64,000 nucleotides of DNA from Pararge aegeria (GCF_905163445.1 NC_053204.1:7571501-7635500), one strand, 5' to 3'. Shown: positions 51,917-62,725, counted from the stretch's first letter. A program made the numbers and translations. The notes: a model not told the origin generated them from the letters alone.

Positions 51917-51990
51917 ATATGTACGCATCAAAAGTGCCACCTATGGGCCTACTTGAACAAAGATATTTTTGACTTTGACTTTGACATTAT
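51917..51990 (+). mobile_element. LINE family F, terminal 70 bases
   Basis: 'tatgtacgcatcaaaagtgccacctatgggcctacttg' and the end 'atatttttgactttgactttg', directly abutting the SINE tail. Confidence 0.7.
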
Positions 51991-52054
51991 TTATTGCAGA
52001 CACTCGTCGTGCGAAATATTAGCAGCACCTTATTTTTTATTTGTCGTATTACTG

Positions 52055-52235
52055 CGTTCCAGGACGTGGTAGCCGGAGTAATTAAAAGCACATGAGGCTT
52101 TAACCTACGTTTTAGGTGGACACAGAGAGGTCCGTGATCTCTGCATTTCCCACCAATTGCCACTTGTTTATAGGTAATTTCCATTATGTTGGCCATCTGC
52201 TTAGTCCTTCAATTTTTATGACCATAAAAAACGGC
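52055..52235 (+). repeat. Family D repeat
   Basis: 'ggacgtggtagccggagtaattaaaagcacatgagg' to 'ggccatctgcttagtccttc', strongly diverged. Confidence 0.55.
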
Positions 52236-52299
52236 TAAATTAGTTGTATGCGTTTTATTAAGGCTGAGATAATGTTTAGGGGGTCTGCATCTCTGCGTG

Positions 52300-52508
52300 G
52301 TCGATATACCGCGGACGCGTACGAAGCGCTTCGCATCTTCGTTTCTGATCCGCACCACTAGTATCTGGAATGCCCTTCCAGCTTCCATTTTCCCCAGTGC
52401 CTACAATATGAGTACCTTCAAATCAAGAGTGAATAGGCATCTTCTAAGCAAGCGCGCTCCACCTTAGGCCACTTCAGCGCTTACTATTATGCTTAAAAAA
52501 AAAAAGTA
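52300..52508 (+). pseudogene. 5'-truncated second copy of the 27.3-kb LINE (C-terminus)
   Basis: From about 52317 the frame reads 'TKRFASSFLIRT' with the equivalent 'WNALPASIFPSAYNMSTF' and 'KSRVNRHLLSKRAPP', stop TAG. It is colinear with codons at 29107-29255 and followed by 'gccacttcagcgcttacta' and an A run (52496-52505). It lacks all catalytic regions. 'acgcgtacgaagcgctt' marks the upstream junction. Confidence 0.85.
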
Positions 52509-52837
52509 GGGGGTTGTTACCTCATAATGATAATGGGCAAAATATGTACAAACGACTTCTTTTGTGCCTTAGACAAGTTAAAAGCAGACGAAGTTAAGGG
52601 CATAGTAGAGCCTCATCCCCAAGGTGATACGAGGAATGACAATTCCGGTTCGTGCTGCTGTTTGAAGCAGTTGGTGGCACGATGAGGACGAAGTGAGTGA
52701 CGAAGAGGATTAGTTGAGATGCTGGTATTGTACTCGGTATCCCCGAAAGGCAACCTGCATTTTAGACCACTATCTTTCAGACTAAAAAAAAATCTTAAAT
52801 GTACAATATATGTCGATATAACTAGTTAAAATTCAAA

Positions 52838-53095
52838 TACAAAATTCAAAATTCATTTATTTCAAGTAGGCCTAATACAAGCACTTTTGAAACGTCAAGT
52901 CTGTCTGTGTGTAGTGACTCTACCACCGGTTCGGAAGGCAGATTCTACCGAGAAGAAGCTGGCAAGAAACTCAGCAGTTGCTCTTTTCCAACATCAATAA
53001 TTTGCATTTTACATTTAAACATTCATTTTTCTATCTTGTGAGAGATGAAAGCGGAGCCGGATGCTTCCAAGCAACCTTAGCAACCTTCCAAGGAA
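52838..53095 (-). mobile_element. LINE family E, 3' UTR
   Basis: The complement runs from the terminus 'caaaattcaaaattcatttatttcaagtaggcc' through 'accggttcggaaggcagattctaccgagaagaagc' to 'agatgaaagcggagccggatgcttcc'. Confidence 0.8.
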
Positions 53096-53099
53096 CCCA

Positions 53100-54475
53100 A
53101 AACGTTTATTTATACATTTTGAGTTATTTCTTTTATTTTAATTCGATTCAAAAGTACCAGGCTGAAAAGCAGTTCGTTCAGCCTTGAATAACTTAATATT
53201 TCTCCTCCTAAACTTTTAATCACGTTTATTACATTCTATTAACATTAAAAGTTGCTAATAAAATATTTATTAAAGTAAGCTGGCTCCTTTTCTTAGAGAA
53301 TAATGAATATAATGCTTTAAATGTTTCAGCAAAAAGGAGAGACTTATCGCCGTGGGGAATTAACCAAGTAATTGGATGAAAACACTATCCTGGACTCACA
53401 GTTTCACTTCTACTTTTTTCATTAAATTTTGTTGTAATTTAACGCAACCCATCTATGGTGCTTTGTCTATGACACAGACAGGAACTGTATTACTATAGAC
53501 AATCATTTCTTTCTTCCGTAATCTGCTTTCTTTTTGTGCTTGTTCATCCTACTGTCAACTTGTCTTTATTGCAACCATCTTACTTAATACTTTCCGAGTT
53601 TAGAAGAGAGTATTGACTCTCTAAATAGTATTCTTATTGTGTTTTCTCCACTACGAGCGATTAAATTCTACAAATTTCAATGTATTCTCACATTTTTATT
53701 ATTTACTTTATTATTGCAAAACCAAAAAGAGGCGGACTTATGATTTTCTACCAGTCAACAACGTGCGAGAAGAATGGGTAGTAGGGTAGCCAAAAAAATT
53801 TAAGAAATAAATGAAAAATTTATATATTTAGAATGCATATGAAACATAAATATAAATTAAACTTTTCATTTATAAACTGTGAAACTTAAAGGCATAGTTG
53901 GGTTAGTTTACCAATGAGTTCCGTTACGGTTACTGTTTTGAGATGAGGATCTCCGAAACGTAAATAGAAAGAAATTGGTTTTCTGACATTATTTATTCGG
54001 ATTTTCAGCGCATACAAATCAGCCAAGAAATATTTTTTCTCGTCGTCGAGTCCTGCAGTGGGACAGACTGCAATAGTCCCAAAACCGTTATCAGCGACAA
54101 CCGAAATTACCTGCTACAAATCGCGCCTTTAGCAACATTATTATTATTGGTAGGACGCAGGACGCAAATTTTAACGCCGCTAAGAACGCAGCGGACGCGG
54201 CTAAGGTATACGCCACACTGCGGCGTCCACCATAGTGGGGCCCTCACCTTAACTGTTTTACACACAGACTGTCAACGTGTGAGCTAAAAACTCCTCGATA
54301 GTTTAGACACGCACGAATTTTTACGATACACATAACGATTTTATGATATTATGTTACACGACACCAATTTCCCCCCTCCCCGCCCCCATATGGATCCCAT
54401 AAAGCTACCCAATCACTTTAATGTAGGGTGACGTTGTTAATAGAGTATTAGGGATACTTTTTTTAGTTCTTTATT
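53100..54475. other. Mostly unassigned AT-rich stretch
   Basis: No gene recognised. A GC-richer patch at 54150-54250 has 'gacgcaggacgc' and 'gcggcgtcc' in inverted arrangement. A C-rich run (54371-54387, 'cccccctccccgccccc') is present. Confidence 0.4.
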
Positions 54476-54479
54476 GTTT

Positions 54480-54515
54480 GATAGAAGCAGGCGGTACTAG
54501 GGCGGATGTATTATA
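54480..54515. mobile_element. Foldback element, terminal fragment
   Basis: 'gatagaagcaggcggtactagggcgga' is a diverged left terminus of the family. Confidence 0.5.
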
Positions 54516-54524
54516 TCATCATCA

Positions 54525-54790
54525 TCATATCAATCCATTACCGGCCCACTACAGGGCACGGGTCTCCCACGCTGAGAAAGGATAAGGCCGTAGTCCCAGT
54601 GCGGATTGTTGGACTCCACACGCCTTTGAGTACATTATAGAGAACTTTTAACCATACAAATTTGTCACGATGTTCACCGTTGATGCAAGTGATATTTTAA
54701 AATGCACATAACTTAGTGGAGCGTGCTGGAATTCGAGTTCGGCGCTCCGAAATTGAAGCCAAAATCCTAACCACTACGCTATGACCGCTT
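54525..54790 (-). mobile_element. SINE family B, near full length, diverged
   Basis: 'catcatcatatcaatccattaccggcccactacagggcacgggtctcc', 'cacgcctttgagtacattatag', the B box complement 'ggaattcgagttcgg' and the A-box end 'actacgctatgaccgctt'. Confidence 0.8.
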
Positions 54791-55324
54791 TGTTTGCTAT
54801 ATATTATTATTATTTGTATATTATTTCGGCATAATTCGTGACAATCACGAAAATCTGTACCACGTAATCAAAAAACAAATAACTACTAATCTGGAATCCG
54901 GACACACCATAAACGGGGAATATAGACGAATTCTCCCACTTTCACTGGTCTACACTGTTAGTAAGCACCGCAATGTTCACCGGATTGGATTTGAACACTT
55001 GGCATCACGCCAGACGGCTTACAGTTCGAGGCTGTGCCCACTAACTTCTCCCACTACAATAAACAGACCCGAACCAATTTATACTAGTAGTTTGCCTCGA
55101 ACTTAAAACTTGTACTGTAAGGCTAATAACTTTTACCTTTTAAACGTAACACTTTCTCAGTTCTTTTTATTATTATCTATATCTAGTTCACTGTTCTAGT
55201 TCACGAAAAAGCAAATTTATTTATAAAATATGTAATTATTCTTTTACAAATAGCAATTGCCGCGGTTTCGCTTACGTTAAGTTTGATTTCGATTGGTAAT
55301 TTGAAATTCAAAACACTTACTTTG

Positions 55325-55570
55325 ATGATCGATTGTCGCAGTGGGCAGGGCCTGTGCTTTCTGAGTCCAAGGCTGTGGGTTGGATTCCCACAACTGGAGA
55401 TTGTTTGTGTGATAAAAATTAATGTTTTTAGTGTCCGGGTGTTAATCTGTATATTATAAGTATTTATGTATGTTATTCATTAATATTTATCATTCATCTT
55501 GGTACCCATAACACAAACTACGCTTCATTGGGGCTTAGTGGTGATGTGTATATTTACGTAGTATATAAAA
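55325..55570 (+). mobile_element. SINE family A, full length, diverged
   Basis: 'gatcgattgtcgcagtgggcag', the B box 'gtgggttggattcccac', the body and the tail 'cacaaactacgcttcattggggcttagtggtgatgtg'. Confidence 0.8.
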
Positions 55571-55574
55571 AAAA

Positions 55575-56575
55575 CTGCCACCTTAGAGAATGATTTTTTT
55601 ACAAATCGTTTAATCGCAGAAACCTACGTTAATGAAGCCAAATTTCAAATTCAAAATTTTAGCCCGCACTGTTTAGTAACCCGTGCGTTGATAGATCTGC
55701 CATACTGTGAGTAAGTCACTCACTCAGTTAGTGAGTGGGTCACGTTTACTTTTATTATAAATAGCAGATTTGCCAATTCAGATTTTCAAATTACAAACTT
55801 TAATAGCACCCAAATCCTGATTAAAGTATAATTTTATTCAATTATTTATAACACAATTGTTTTAATAACCGCATTGATTTAATAAGTGACATGTCATGAT
55901 ACATGTTCTAGAAACTCAGTCATATTATACGTGTAAATTGCAACCCAAAGGATCAAAAACTAAGGCTCAACAACTCGCTTTGCGATGTCATCTCTAATAC
56001 GTTGTTACTCAAAGTTTCAAGCATGTTGCAGTTTAACTTACGACTTAATAACAAGGTACGGTATATACATAATAAACAGTTGGTATGTCTAGCACTGAAA
56101 TTGTGATATTAGCTGTTGCTGGCTATCGCATATGTATGTTATTAGCTACATTAACTAAACAGTGTGATGTAGCCAATAGAGTTCATACTGCTAAGCTTCC
56201 GGGATTTGAAATGGATGACTTCTGAAAGACTTTAACCTTCCCTTTAATACAAAGGTTCAGAATACACTTCTAATCGCAGGTCAACGTAGTTTACTAGACT
56301 TTACACTTATCACTTGTTTCACTATCGAAGTGGTTTTGCTTCGCTCTCAGAGCTGACCGAATCAGTCCGCTTTATATCTCCACCCGCTTTTATACCACCC
56401 GTCGGATAACTGTTTTACTTGGAAATTATAAACAAAAGTCTGAAAGAAAATATACGATACCTTATTACGTTATTGTGAACTGCATGTCTTGAGTAATAAG
56501 GTTCTTTCTAACAAAACATACAATTTGTCGTGGGGTTCATTTTTTTATTATATTAAACTATCCGTTCATGAACAG
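55575..56575. other. Unassigned stretch
   Basis: No TE family was recognised. A short inverted motif 'gtaagtcactcactcagttagtgagtgggtcac' lies at 55711-55743. Confidence 0.4.
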
Positions 56576-56583
56576 ACTAAACC

Positions 56584-56930
56584 TTTACAATTTTAGCTTT
56601 ACTAGGATTGGTGTGCGCCAATCTTAGTAACGCTAAAAATGGTAAGCATTCATCATTTATGGCGTTTCTTATAATTTCTAAGGTAGGCTTAAATCGTAGA
56701 GGAAATACTAGGAATGTCTCACATAAATTGCTCAGCATGGTCAACCTACTCGAAGCTAGATCTAGGGTGATTTCATTAATATCTCTCGAGTTCTCACGTT
56801 TCAAACCCGCCGAATAGTAACTCCGCAATATCAGTGATAACAGAATGCTCAGATTTATTGAGTATATCTTCTCTAAAGTTATAAAACCCAACAATTCGCT
56901 ATAAAGACAACAGAATGACTGACTGAGATA
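56584..56930 (-). CDS. Candidate exon of an unidentified host gene
   Basis: An open frame of about 115 codons on the minus strand shows none of the TE signatures. It starts after a good splice-acceptor-like sequence ('cgttttatctcag', complement at about 56928-56940). It reads '...YSELLGFITLEKIYSINLS', 'LSLILRSYYSAGLKRENSRD', 'EITLDLASSRLTMLSNLCET' and 'PTLEIIRNAINDECLPFLAL', and ends 'PSKAKIVKV' before TAG. The helix-rich, balanced composition looks like a globular alpha-solenoid-type protein. Near the end 'attgtaaag' could be a donor, or the TAG may be a real stop. I do not recognise the family. Alternatives: an exon or processed fragment of a host gene, or an unknown TE protein. Confidence 0.35.
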
Positions 56931-56954
56931 AAACGTTATATTTTCTCAATTTGG

Positions 56955-57062
56955 CCTTGCAAAGATTGCTTGAAGCAATATAGCTGTTTATGCATACCTA
57001 CAATTTTATTTTCTTACGTGTCTACATTACTTTGTTTAGCGTGCAATAGCGAGCATCGTAGT
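56955..57062 (+). mobile_element. Family H retroelement 3' end
   Basis: 'ttgcaaagattgcttgaagcaatatagc' contains hairpin arms 56965-56970 and 56974-56979. It ends 'agcgtgcaatagcgag'. Confidence 0.65.
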
Positions 57063-57349
57063 GGGCCGTTGATCTTTATCTTTACTAACATTATCAATGC
57101 GAAAGTATGTTTGTTTGCCCTTTCTGCATACCCTAACTAAGCAACCAATAAACTATACTATTATTGGCATAGAGTTAGTTGAAAGGATGGAAAGTACATT
57201 TTTTGTCCCAGGAAAACTAGCGGTTCTCAAGTGATTGAGTGATTTGTAATAAAGCAGTAAATAGAACGGACGAATGATTCGGGCAATAGCTAGTAGGTAA
57301 AGAATGATGAAAATGATGACTATCTACTCGCCAGATGTAATGTACAAGG

Positions 57350-57535
57350 AAGTCTCACAAAAATCAAGCAGCATGATGGTCACCGTAAACTTCAGTGTGG
57401 TTTCATTATTACCTCGCATCGAGAACGGGTGACCGAGTAGTTTGTGACACTGCAGTCGGAGTCACATCAAAGAGTTTATTATCTTCAAAGCCTGTAAGAA
57501 CATGCTGTTCAATAAATCTGAATGATTCACTGAAC
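57350..57535. repeat. Two-copy direct repeat, copy 1
   Basis: 'gtcaccgtaaacttcagtgtggtttcattattacctcg', 'gtgacactgcagtcggagtcacatcaaagagt' and 'cttcaaagcctgtaa' match 59595-59787 in the same orientation. Confidence 0.75.
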
Positions 57536-57719
57536 CTGGGTTCTTGGGCACTTTGTTCGCGTCTATTGCGTTTTTTTTACAAATCCCGCGGAAAACTTTG
57601 TTTTTCTGGGATAAAAAGTAGCCTGTGTTACTCACCGTCCTTTTACTAACTGTTTGTTTGTTTGTTTTAAGTCTTTATTGCACACACACATCTTTATATA
57701 TATTTCTTGTGTGCGTGTG

Positions 57720-57848
57720 TATGTCACTGAACTCCTCCTAAACGGTTGGACCGATTTCAGTGAATTTTTTGGTATGCTTTTGGGTGGCACCCTGGATGGT
57801 TTAGATGCACAAATCAGCCCGACAGATGGCGCTGGGGTCCGCTAGTTT
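57720..57848 (+). repeat. Family G-type fragment
   Basis: 'ctcctaaacggttggaccgatttcagtgaat' and 'cagatggcgctggggtccgctagtttta' match the widespread repeat; upstream 'gtctttattgcacac' may be an H-type junction. Confidence 0.55.
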
Positions 57849-57879
57849 TATATCAATTAAACACAAATATACAGAAGAA

Positions 57880-57975
57880 ACTTAAAATAATAAAAATAAA
57901 ATAGAGCGTGCAAAGGCGGTCTTATCACTAAAGCGATCTCTTCCAGACAACCTTTGACGTTAGGGAAAAAAAACG
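57880..57975 (-). mobile_element. Family H retroelement 3' end
   Basis: On the minus strand 'caaaggttgtctggaagagatcgctttagtgataagaccgcctttgcacgctc'. The stem here contains a G-T pair. Confidence 0.7.
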
Positions 57976-58107
57976 AAGGAACGGGTTGGTGCAGAAATTT
58001 AAGTATATAAAATATATATTTATGTATATACAAAATAATTTTAATAAACTACTTACTCATAAATTCTAATACTACATACATATTATACATAGTGTTGCCC
58101 AAATTCA

Positions 58108-58260
58108 GTCTTGGTCTTGCAGTCTTGGTCTTGTTCTTGCGTTTTTGCAAGACCAAGACCAAGAACAAGACCGCGTATTTTTAGCAAGACCAAGACCAAG
58201 ACTGACCGTGCAAGACTTGAGCAAGAACAAGACATAGCCTGCAAGACTCTTGCGTCTTGC
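58108..58260. repeat. Left subterminal CAAGACC array of the hAT element
   Basis: 'cttggtcttgcagtcttggtcttgttcttgc' faces 'gcaagaccaagaccaagaacaagac', forming an internal hairpin, then further direct units ('gcaagaccaagaccaagactg'). Confidence 0.9.
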
Positions 58261-58699
58261 AGCTAGGACTTAGCGCTATTTCACGGAGTAGTTAGGTGTA
58301 ACAGTTCGGTGTATAGGTAGGTAGGTACGCTTAGGAATTCTATGAGACGCAAAAAACTATATCAAAGAATATGAAAAACTGGACCTATGCGCATTACGAC
58401 TAATAGGTACCATAAACATAGCGAATAAAAAAATATCTATTAAAATCAAACTGAGTGCATGCATAGTTATGTTTTAACCATCGGCACTTTGATAATGCGG
58501 CATCAAAGGTTTTGTACTTACTTCTCAAAGAAATTTGCCGCTTTTCGGAAGTACATGGTTATGATACACGCGCCGGCGGCTTCTTTTGAAATCTAAAACA
58601 ATCGTTGCCGCCGCGCCGAAATCATAACATTTGACACTATTCATGCAAAATAATTTCGAATTTTAAGAGTACCTACAGGTGTTCCAAAGAATAAATAAG

Positions 58700-58904
58700 T
58701 TTCAGATTGGTGATTTTAGATTGGTGGAGGACGCATGAGACAGAGTATCCGATTTTATCGAAAATGGCCCGTGATTTTCTCTCAATACCTGCAACTTCAG
58801 TACCTGCTGAGAGGTTATTTTCTAAAGCATCATTAGTAATTAGAAAACATAGAAATAGGTTAAGTGATGAGTCAGCCAGATGGTTACTTTGTATTAATTC
58901 TTAA
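58700..58904 (+). pseudogene. hAT transposase C-terminal dimerisation domain
   Basis: The frame reads 'VILDWWRTHETEYPILSKMA', 'RDFLSIPATSVPAERLFSKA', 'SLVIRKHRNRLSDESARWLL' and ends 'CINS' at TAA. The W-W, YP-L, A-DFLSIPA-S-AERLFS and R-RL-ES patterns are the hATC dimerisation motif. A splice-acceptor-like 'aataagtttcag' lies just upstream (58688-58699), so this may be the former last exon. The catalytic DDE parts are missing (deleted). It lies inside the TIR element 58090-59496. Confidence 0.9.
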
Positions 58905-59344
58905 AAGAATTGATATAAAGTATCATAACCTAATGATAAAGCTGTTGATTTGTGTTGTATTTTATTTTTTATTCAAATAAATGATAAATCGTAAAACTCT
59001 TTTATTAAATTTCTTATAAGTTGAGGGTTCAATCTCTTTCTAGACAGATAAGTATTGTTCTTTAAAATACAGTCAAGTTATTGTAATTAATTTGTTTTTT
59101 TACATGTTTTAGCAAATGTAAGCTTATAAATCACAAATGTTTATTAAGAAACAGTTACTTCCATGGAAAACGACATATAGGTCAGTTGATTTTTAGAATT
59201 TCTTATCAAATCTTCAGTTATTTATTAATCTGCTTGATCTTTACTATGGCTATGTTAATTCAAGCTCACAATGTTCCAATTCTAATACGTTTTTCTAAGA
59301 TTTAAAGTAAACTTTAATAAATAGTAATAGACTAATAGGTAATT

Positions 59345-59478
59345 GCAAGACTTGCAAGACTCTTGCTGCAAGACCAAGACCAAGACCAAGACTCGGAGCG
59401 CAAGACCAAGACCAAGACCAAGACCAGGTGTATTGGCGCAAGACCAAGACCAAGACTGGCTAAGTCTCGTCTTGTTCT
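59345..59478 (-). repeat. Right subterminal CAAGACC array of the hAT element
   Basis: 'gcaagaccaagaccaagaccaagactcgg', 'gcgcaagaccaagaccaagacc' and 'ggcgcaagaccaagaccaagactgg' are three clusters in one orientation. Confidence 0.9.
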
Positions 59479-59594
59479 TGCATTTGGGCAACACTAATTA
59501 TACATAATATATATAAGTATATACTACTGTAGTTCAGAAATCAAGTTAAAATGTAATACAATAAATAAATAGTCTAATTAAAATAAATGATTTA

Positions 59595-59787
59595 GTCTCA
59601 TAAAAATCTCGCAGCCTGGTCACCACAAACTTCAGTGTGGCTTTATTGTTACTTCGCCCATTTACTTGAATGAGTAAGTGACACTGCAGTCGGAGTCACA
59701 TCAAAGAGTGTCACATCTTCAAAGCCTGCAACAGTTTGCTATTTCCATAAACTGAAGACCGAGCGAATCAGTGACTACACTACAATA
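59595..59787. repeat. Two-copy direct repeat, copy 2
   Basis: Partner of 57350-57535; the two copies bracket the hAT element 2.2 kb apart. Confidence 0.75.
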
Positions 59788-59834
59788 ACCACTTACCTAA
59801 ACACATATTTGAGACGTGCGAGTTTTCTTCGTTT

Positions 59835-60322
59835 AAGCGGAAACTTCATGACATCTTCTCTTCCAAAATCCCTCAGTGCCTGAAGACTAAAGTGCGTGTT
59901 GCCAGTGATGACTTGCGGAACTGAGACATGGTCGTTAACTATGGGCCTCATAAGAAGGCCCAGAGTCACTCAGCGGGCGATGGAGAGAGCTATGCTAGGA
60001 GTATCTAACATGATCAAATCAGAAATGAGGAGATCCGTGGAAGAACTAGAGTTACCGACATAGCTCAACGAGTCGCAAAGCTGAAGTGGCAATGGGCAGG
60101 GCACATAGCTCGGAGAACCGATGGACGTTGGGGTTTTAAGGTGCTGGAATGGCGACCCCGCACCGGTAAACGCAGCGTAGGTCGCCCCCCAACAAGGTGG
60201 ACAGATGACATCAGGCGAGTCGCTGGGAGCCGCTGGAGGCAAGTGGCTCAGGACCGTGCATTGTGGAACTCCCTACAAAAGACCATGTCCAGCAGTGGAC
60301 GTCAATTGGTTGACACGATGAA
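59835..60322 (+). mobile_element. RTE retrotransposon 3' end, broken
   Basis: It matches the RTE from 'tcatgacatcttctcttcc' onward: 'actgagacatggtcgttaactatgggcctc', 'aggagtatctaacatgatcaaatcagaaatgagg', 'ggcacatagctcggagaaccgatggacg' and the terminus 'gtcaattggttgacacgatga'. Small deletions (for example after 'gtatct') break the frame. It inserted next to or within an older LINE tail (60318 on). Confidence 0.88.
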
Positions 60323-60560
60323 GCGGAAATTGAAGAAATTCTTAATCAATAAAAGTTACTATGCAATTAATGCTTATCTCAAAGATAAGGTGTGGCATGA
60401 ATTTGACATTATTTTTATTATCAATATTTTTTAAATTATTATACCTACATGATTTGCATGCTGTTAAGCGGAATTTGGTTAAGAGCTAACCATAATATTT
60501 AAGACCTGTATTTAGGTTAGTCTGAATTCGCAAAGAAATAAATTAATAAACTAACAATCT
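60318..60560 (+). mobile_element. LINE C-terminal remnant and 3' UTR
   Basis: Codons near 60323-60400 give 'KRKLKKFLINKSYYAINAYL' and 'KDKVW', the usual CR1/Jockey-group RT end. The A/T-rich 3' UTR ends 'gaaataaattaataaac'. Confidence 0.6.
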
Positions 60561-60564
60561 TTCT

Positions 60565-61090
60565 GTCTCAAGATTAGTATTTACTTTTTAATTCAATCAG
60601 TCAAGCATATAATTAGGTGTAACTTATTTGTATACCCATTTCATCTCAGCTTATCACTCAGTTTTGCTGTTAATCATTATATCTGTGCAAATTTCAGTCT
60701 CACAATGAGTATTTAACTCAAACAACCAATCAGTACTTCAGTTAGATGACACTAACTTACGAGTATATGCCCATTACATCTCAGCTTGTCACTAATTCCA
60801 CCCTAAACGACATAGCTGAGATAACGGATCTGTTTTGTTGTACTCTGACTGAACTCACAAAGGTTGCTTTGTGGTGCATTTGCTACTCTGATAAAGTTTA
60901 GTGTGTAGGTAGGCATCAGTATCTACGCTAGTGCATGAGGACATTCCTGTAAACTAGTCGTAAGTTGGAAATAAATAAATAAATAATTTACTCTCTAAAT
61001 CATTATAACATTCTCTCAAAGCTATTAAGCAAGTGTTATTTATTAAGTGTTATTTATTAAGTGCTATATATTAGGTGATATTTATTGTGT
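60565..61090. other. Unassigned stretch with a short direct repeat
   Basis: 'tatacccatttcatctcagcttatcact' (60631-60658) recurs as 'tatatgcccattacatctcagcttgtcact' (60763-60792). Confidence 0.5.
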
Positions 61091-61094
61091 TATT

Positions 61095-61192
61095 TATTGT
61101 TTTTTTTATAATCGCATATAACTCCGAAAAGTTGGAGGTCCGTGCGGCAACAGAAGTCGAAGCCTTAGCCGCTAGGCTATCTCCACTCAATC
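61095..61192 (-). mobile_element. SINE family B, head fragment
   Basis: The complement of 'gagtggagatagcctagcgg' and 'ttcgacttctgttgcc' gives the tRNA-like head, followed by 'cggagttatatgcgatt'. Confidence 0.65.
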
Positions 61193-61194
61193 CT

Positions 61195-61960
61195 TATCAA
61201 AGCTAACTCATTTTATAAACTAAACTTCAATGCCAATGACTTCAAGCGTGTTTTTGTTGCATCACTATGCAAAATTTTTGCCAAGATAGTACTATAGACA
61301 AATTCTGAATTTTCTCTAGTCCCACCAGACCAGTGAGAATTCTAGATTTATTAATTTCTAAATTCTCTTGAATCTGGGAACGTCCACATAAAATACCAAA
61401 GTGCCATGTAGGTCTTCAAAAATATGCCATCATTTGTAGGCACACATGCATAGCGCAACACGACTCCTGTTGCTGATACAGCGAGTCGCCCCGCCGCGAC
61501 CGAATTTTTAATAGGTAAATTTTATATTTTTACACGAGAGTTGTAATCGGTACACTGCGCTGGACACACGGTGAACACGCAGATTAAATAGAGTCATAAC
61601 AAGGGAAGTGACTTCTTTATTACCCCTTACCCGAGCTCCTAAACATTCATTCTTTTTTTATTCATAATCACTCACTTAAAGATCACTTAAAGAAAAAAAC
61701 GCAGATAACGATACTCACTAAATCGTTTTCTTCAAACAGTTTGAATCAAATGAATGTCGAATTTCTGTGAACTAAAGGCAAGTTATCAAGAACATGAACT
61801 CATCTCTCAACTAGGCAGTGATAAATCTATCACCCGAGCATTTAATTCGCTGTAAACGACTTTTAATCGCTCAGTACTGAGAAAATATTTTAAATAGATC
61901 CAATGGCGTGATAAATATATTAGTGCAAGAGGCGGTGGCGAGAATATAATGACAGTTTTA
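61195..61960. other. Unassigned stretch
   Basis: No gene recognised. A SINE C body-like 'aattctgaattttctctagtccc' appears at about 61301-61325. Confidence 0.4.
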
Positions 61961-61964
61961 ATGA

Positions 61965-62215
61965 CTTCCCTGGCGCAACGGTAAGCGCTGTATGCTTAAG
62001 TTTCAGGGGAAATTATATTTTCTGAATTTTCTCTTTTCTGGGCTGGTGGAAGAGACCTCTTATAGAGATAAGCTTTCCTTTGTACACTTTATGTATCTTA
62101 TGTTCACAATCACAATTTACGGTACATAATTAATAAATAAATAGAAACGGATTAGGAATATGCTTAGCCCGGTACTGTCTTAAACTGCATCATCACTTAC
62201 CGGCAGGTGAGCCCT
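61965..62215 (+). mobile_element. SINE family C, diverged
   Basis: The head 'gacttccctggcgcaacggtaagcgctg', 'attttctgaattttctcttttctgggctggtgg' and the tail 'ggtactgtcttaaactgcatcatcacttaccggcaggtgag'. The B box is lost. Confidence 0.8.
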
Positions 62216-62509
62216 AGGTCCTATTCAACGCCTGACGCTTGAATGATTAAGTTTCATATAAAGGCATATACAGAGCCAGTGGACTGCACGATCTTATATC
62301 GGTTTGCCCTAAAGTTAACTTCTCCGTTTGACGCATAATGCAGATAGCCATTCACCATCATCATCATCATCTTTTATATAAATTATATGGATCATTACCA
62401 CCAGTGTAGCAGAAGTAGAGTTATTTCGGTCACCAAACAAAATTATTAAAATGCTAAGTTCGAATCAGAACACAGCATTTTAATAATGCGTGTTCACATT
62501 TTATGTACA

Positions 62510-62725
62510 TTTTAATAGTGCTAGGGCGTGGTTGGTGGTGTAATTAAGGAAACATGAGGCTCTGAGGCTTAACACCTCGGCCTTAGGTCGATGGAAACAT
62601 GGCGGCCAGTTGCAGAACGCGTTCCTTGCATGCCCTGCCATGTTTTGCTCTGTTTATTAGCGATAGCTTTAGACTGACCATCAGATGGGCCATCAACTTT
62701 GTCCGTGTATTACTACAATAAAAAA
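62510..62725 (+). repeat. Family D repeat, near complete 3' two-thirds
   Basis: 'gggcgtggttggtggtgtaattaaggaaacatgagg', 'gttttgctctgtttattagcgatag' and 'gaccatcagatgggccatcaactttgtccg', then an A run. Confidence 0.7.

Larger units (their letters stand above)
58090..59496 (+). mobile_element. hAT transposon, internally deleted, with perfect TSD
   Basis: The 1407-base element has 15-base terminal inverted repeats TAGTGTTGCCCAAAT at both ends. Both sides are flanked by ATTATACA (58082-58089 and 59497-59504), an 8-bp TSD as made by hAT transposases. Each end carries a subterminal array of CAAGACCAAGAC-type repeats (58108-58250 and 59345-59475), in both orientations at the left end. Such arrays are typical transposase binding regions. 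Only the C-terminal hAT domain remains, so it depends on an enzyme from elsewhere. Confidence 0.92.

Noticed and set aside
59282..59494. Leu/Gly/Val-rich 70-codon protein
   Set aside because: The composition comes from translating the CAAGACC array at the hAT end.
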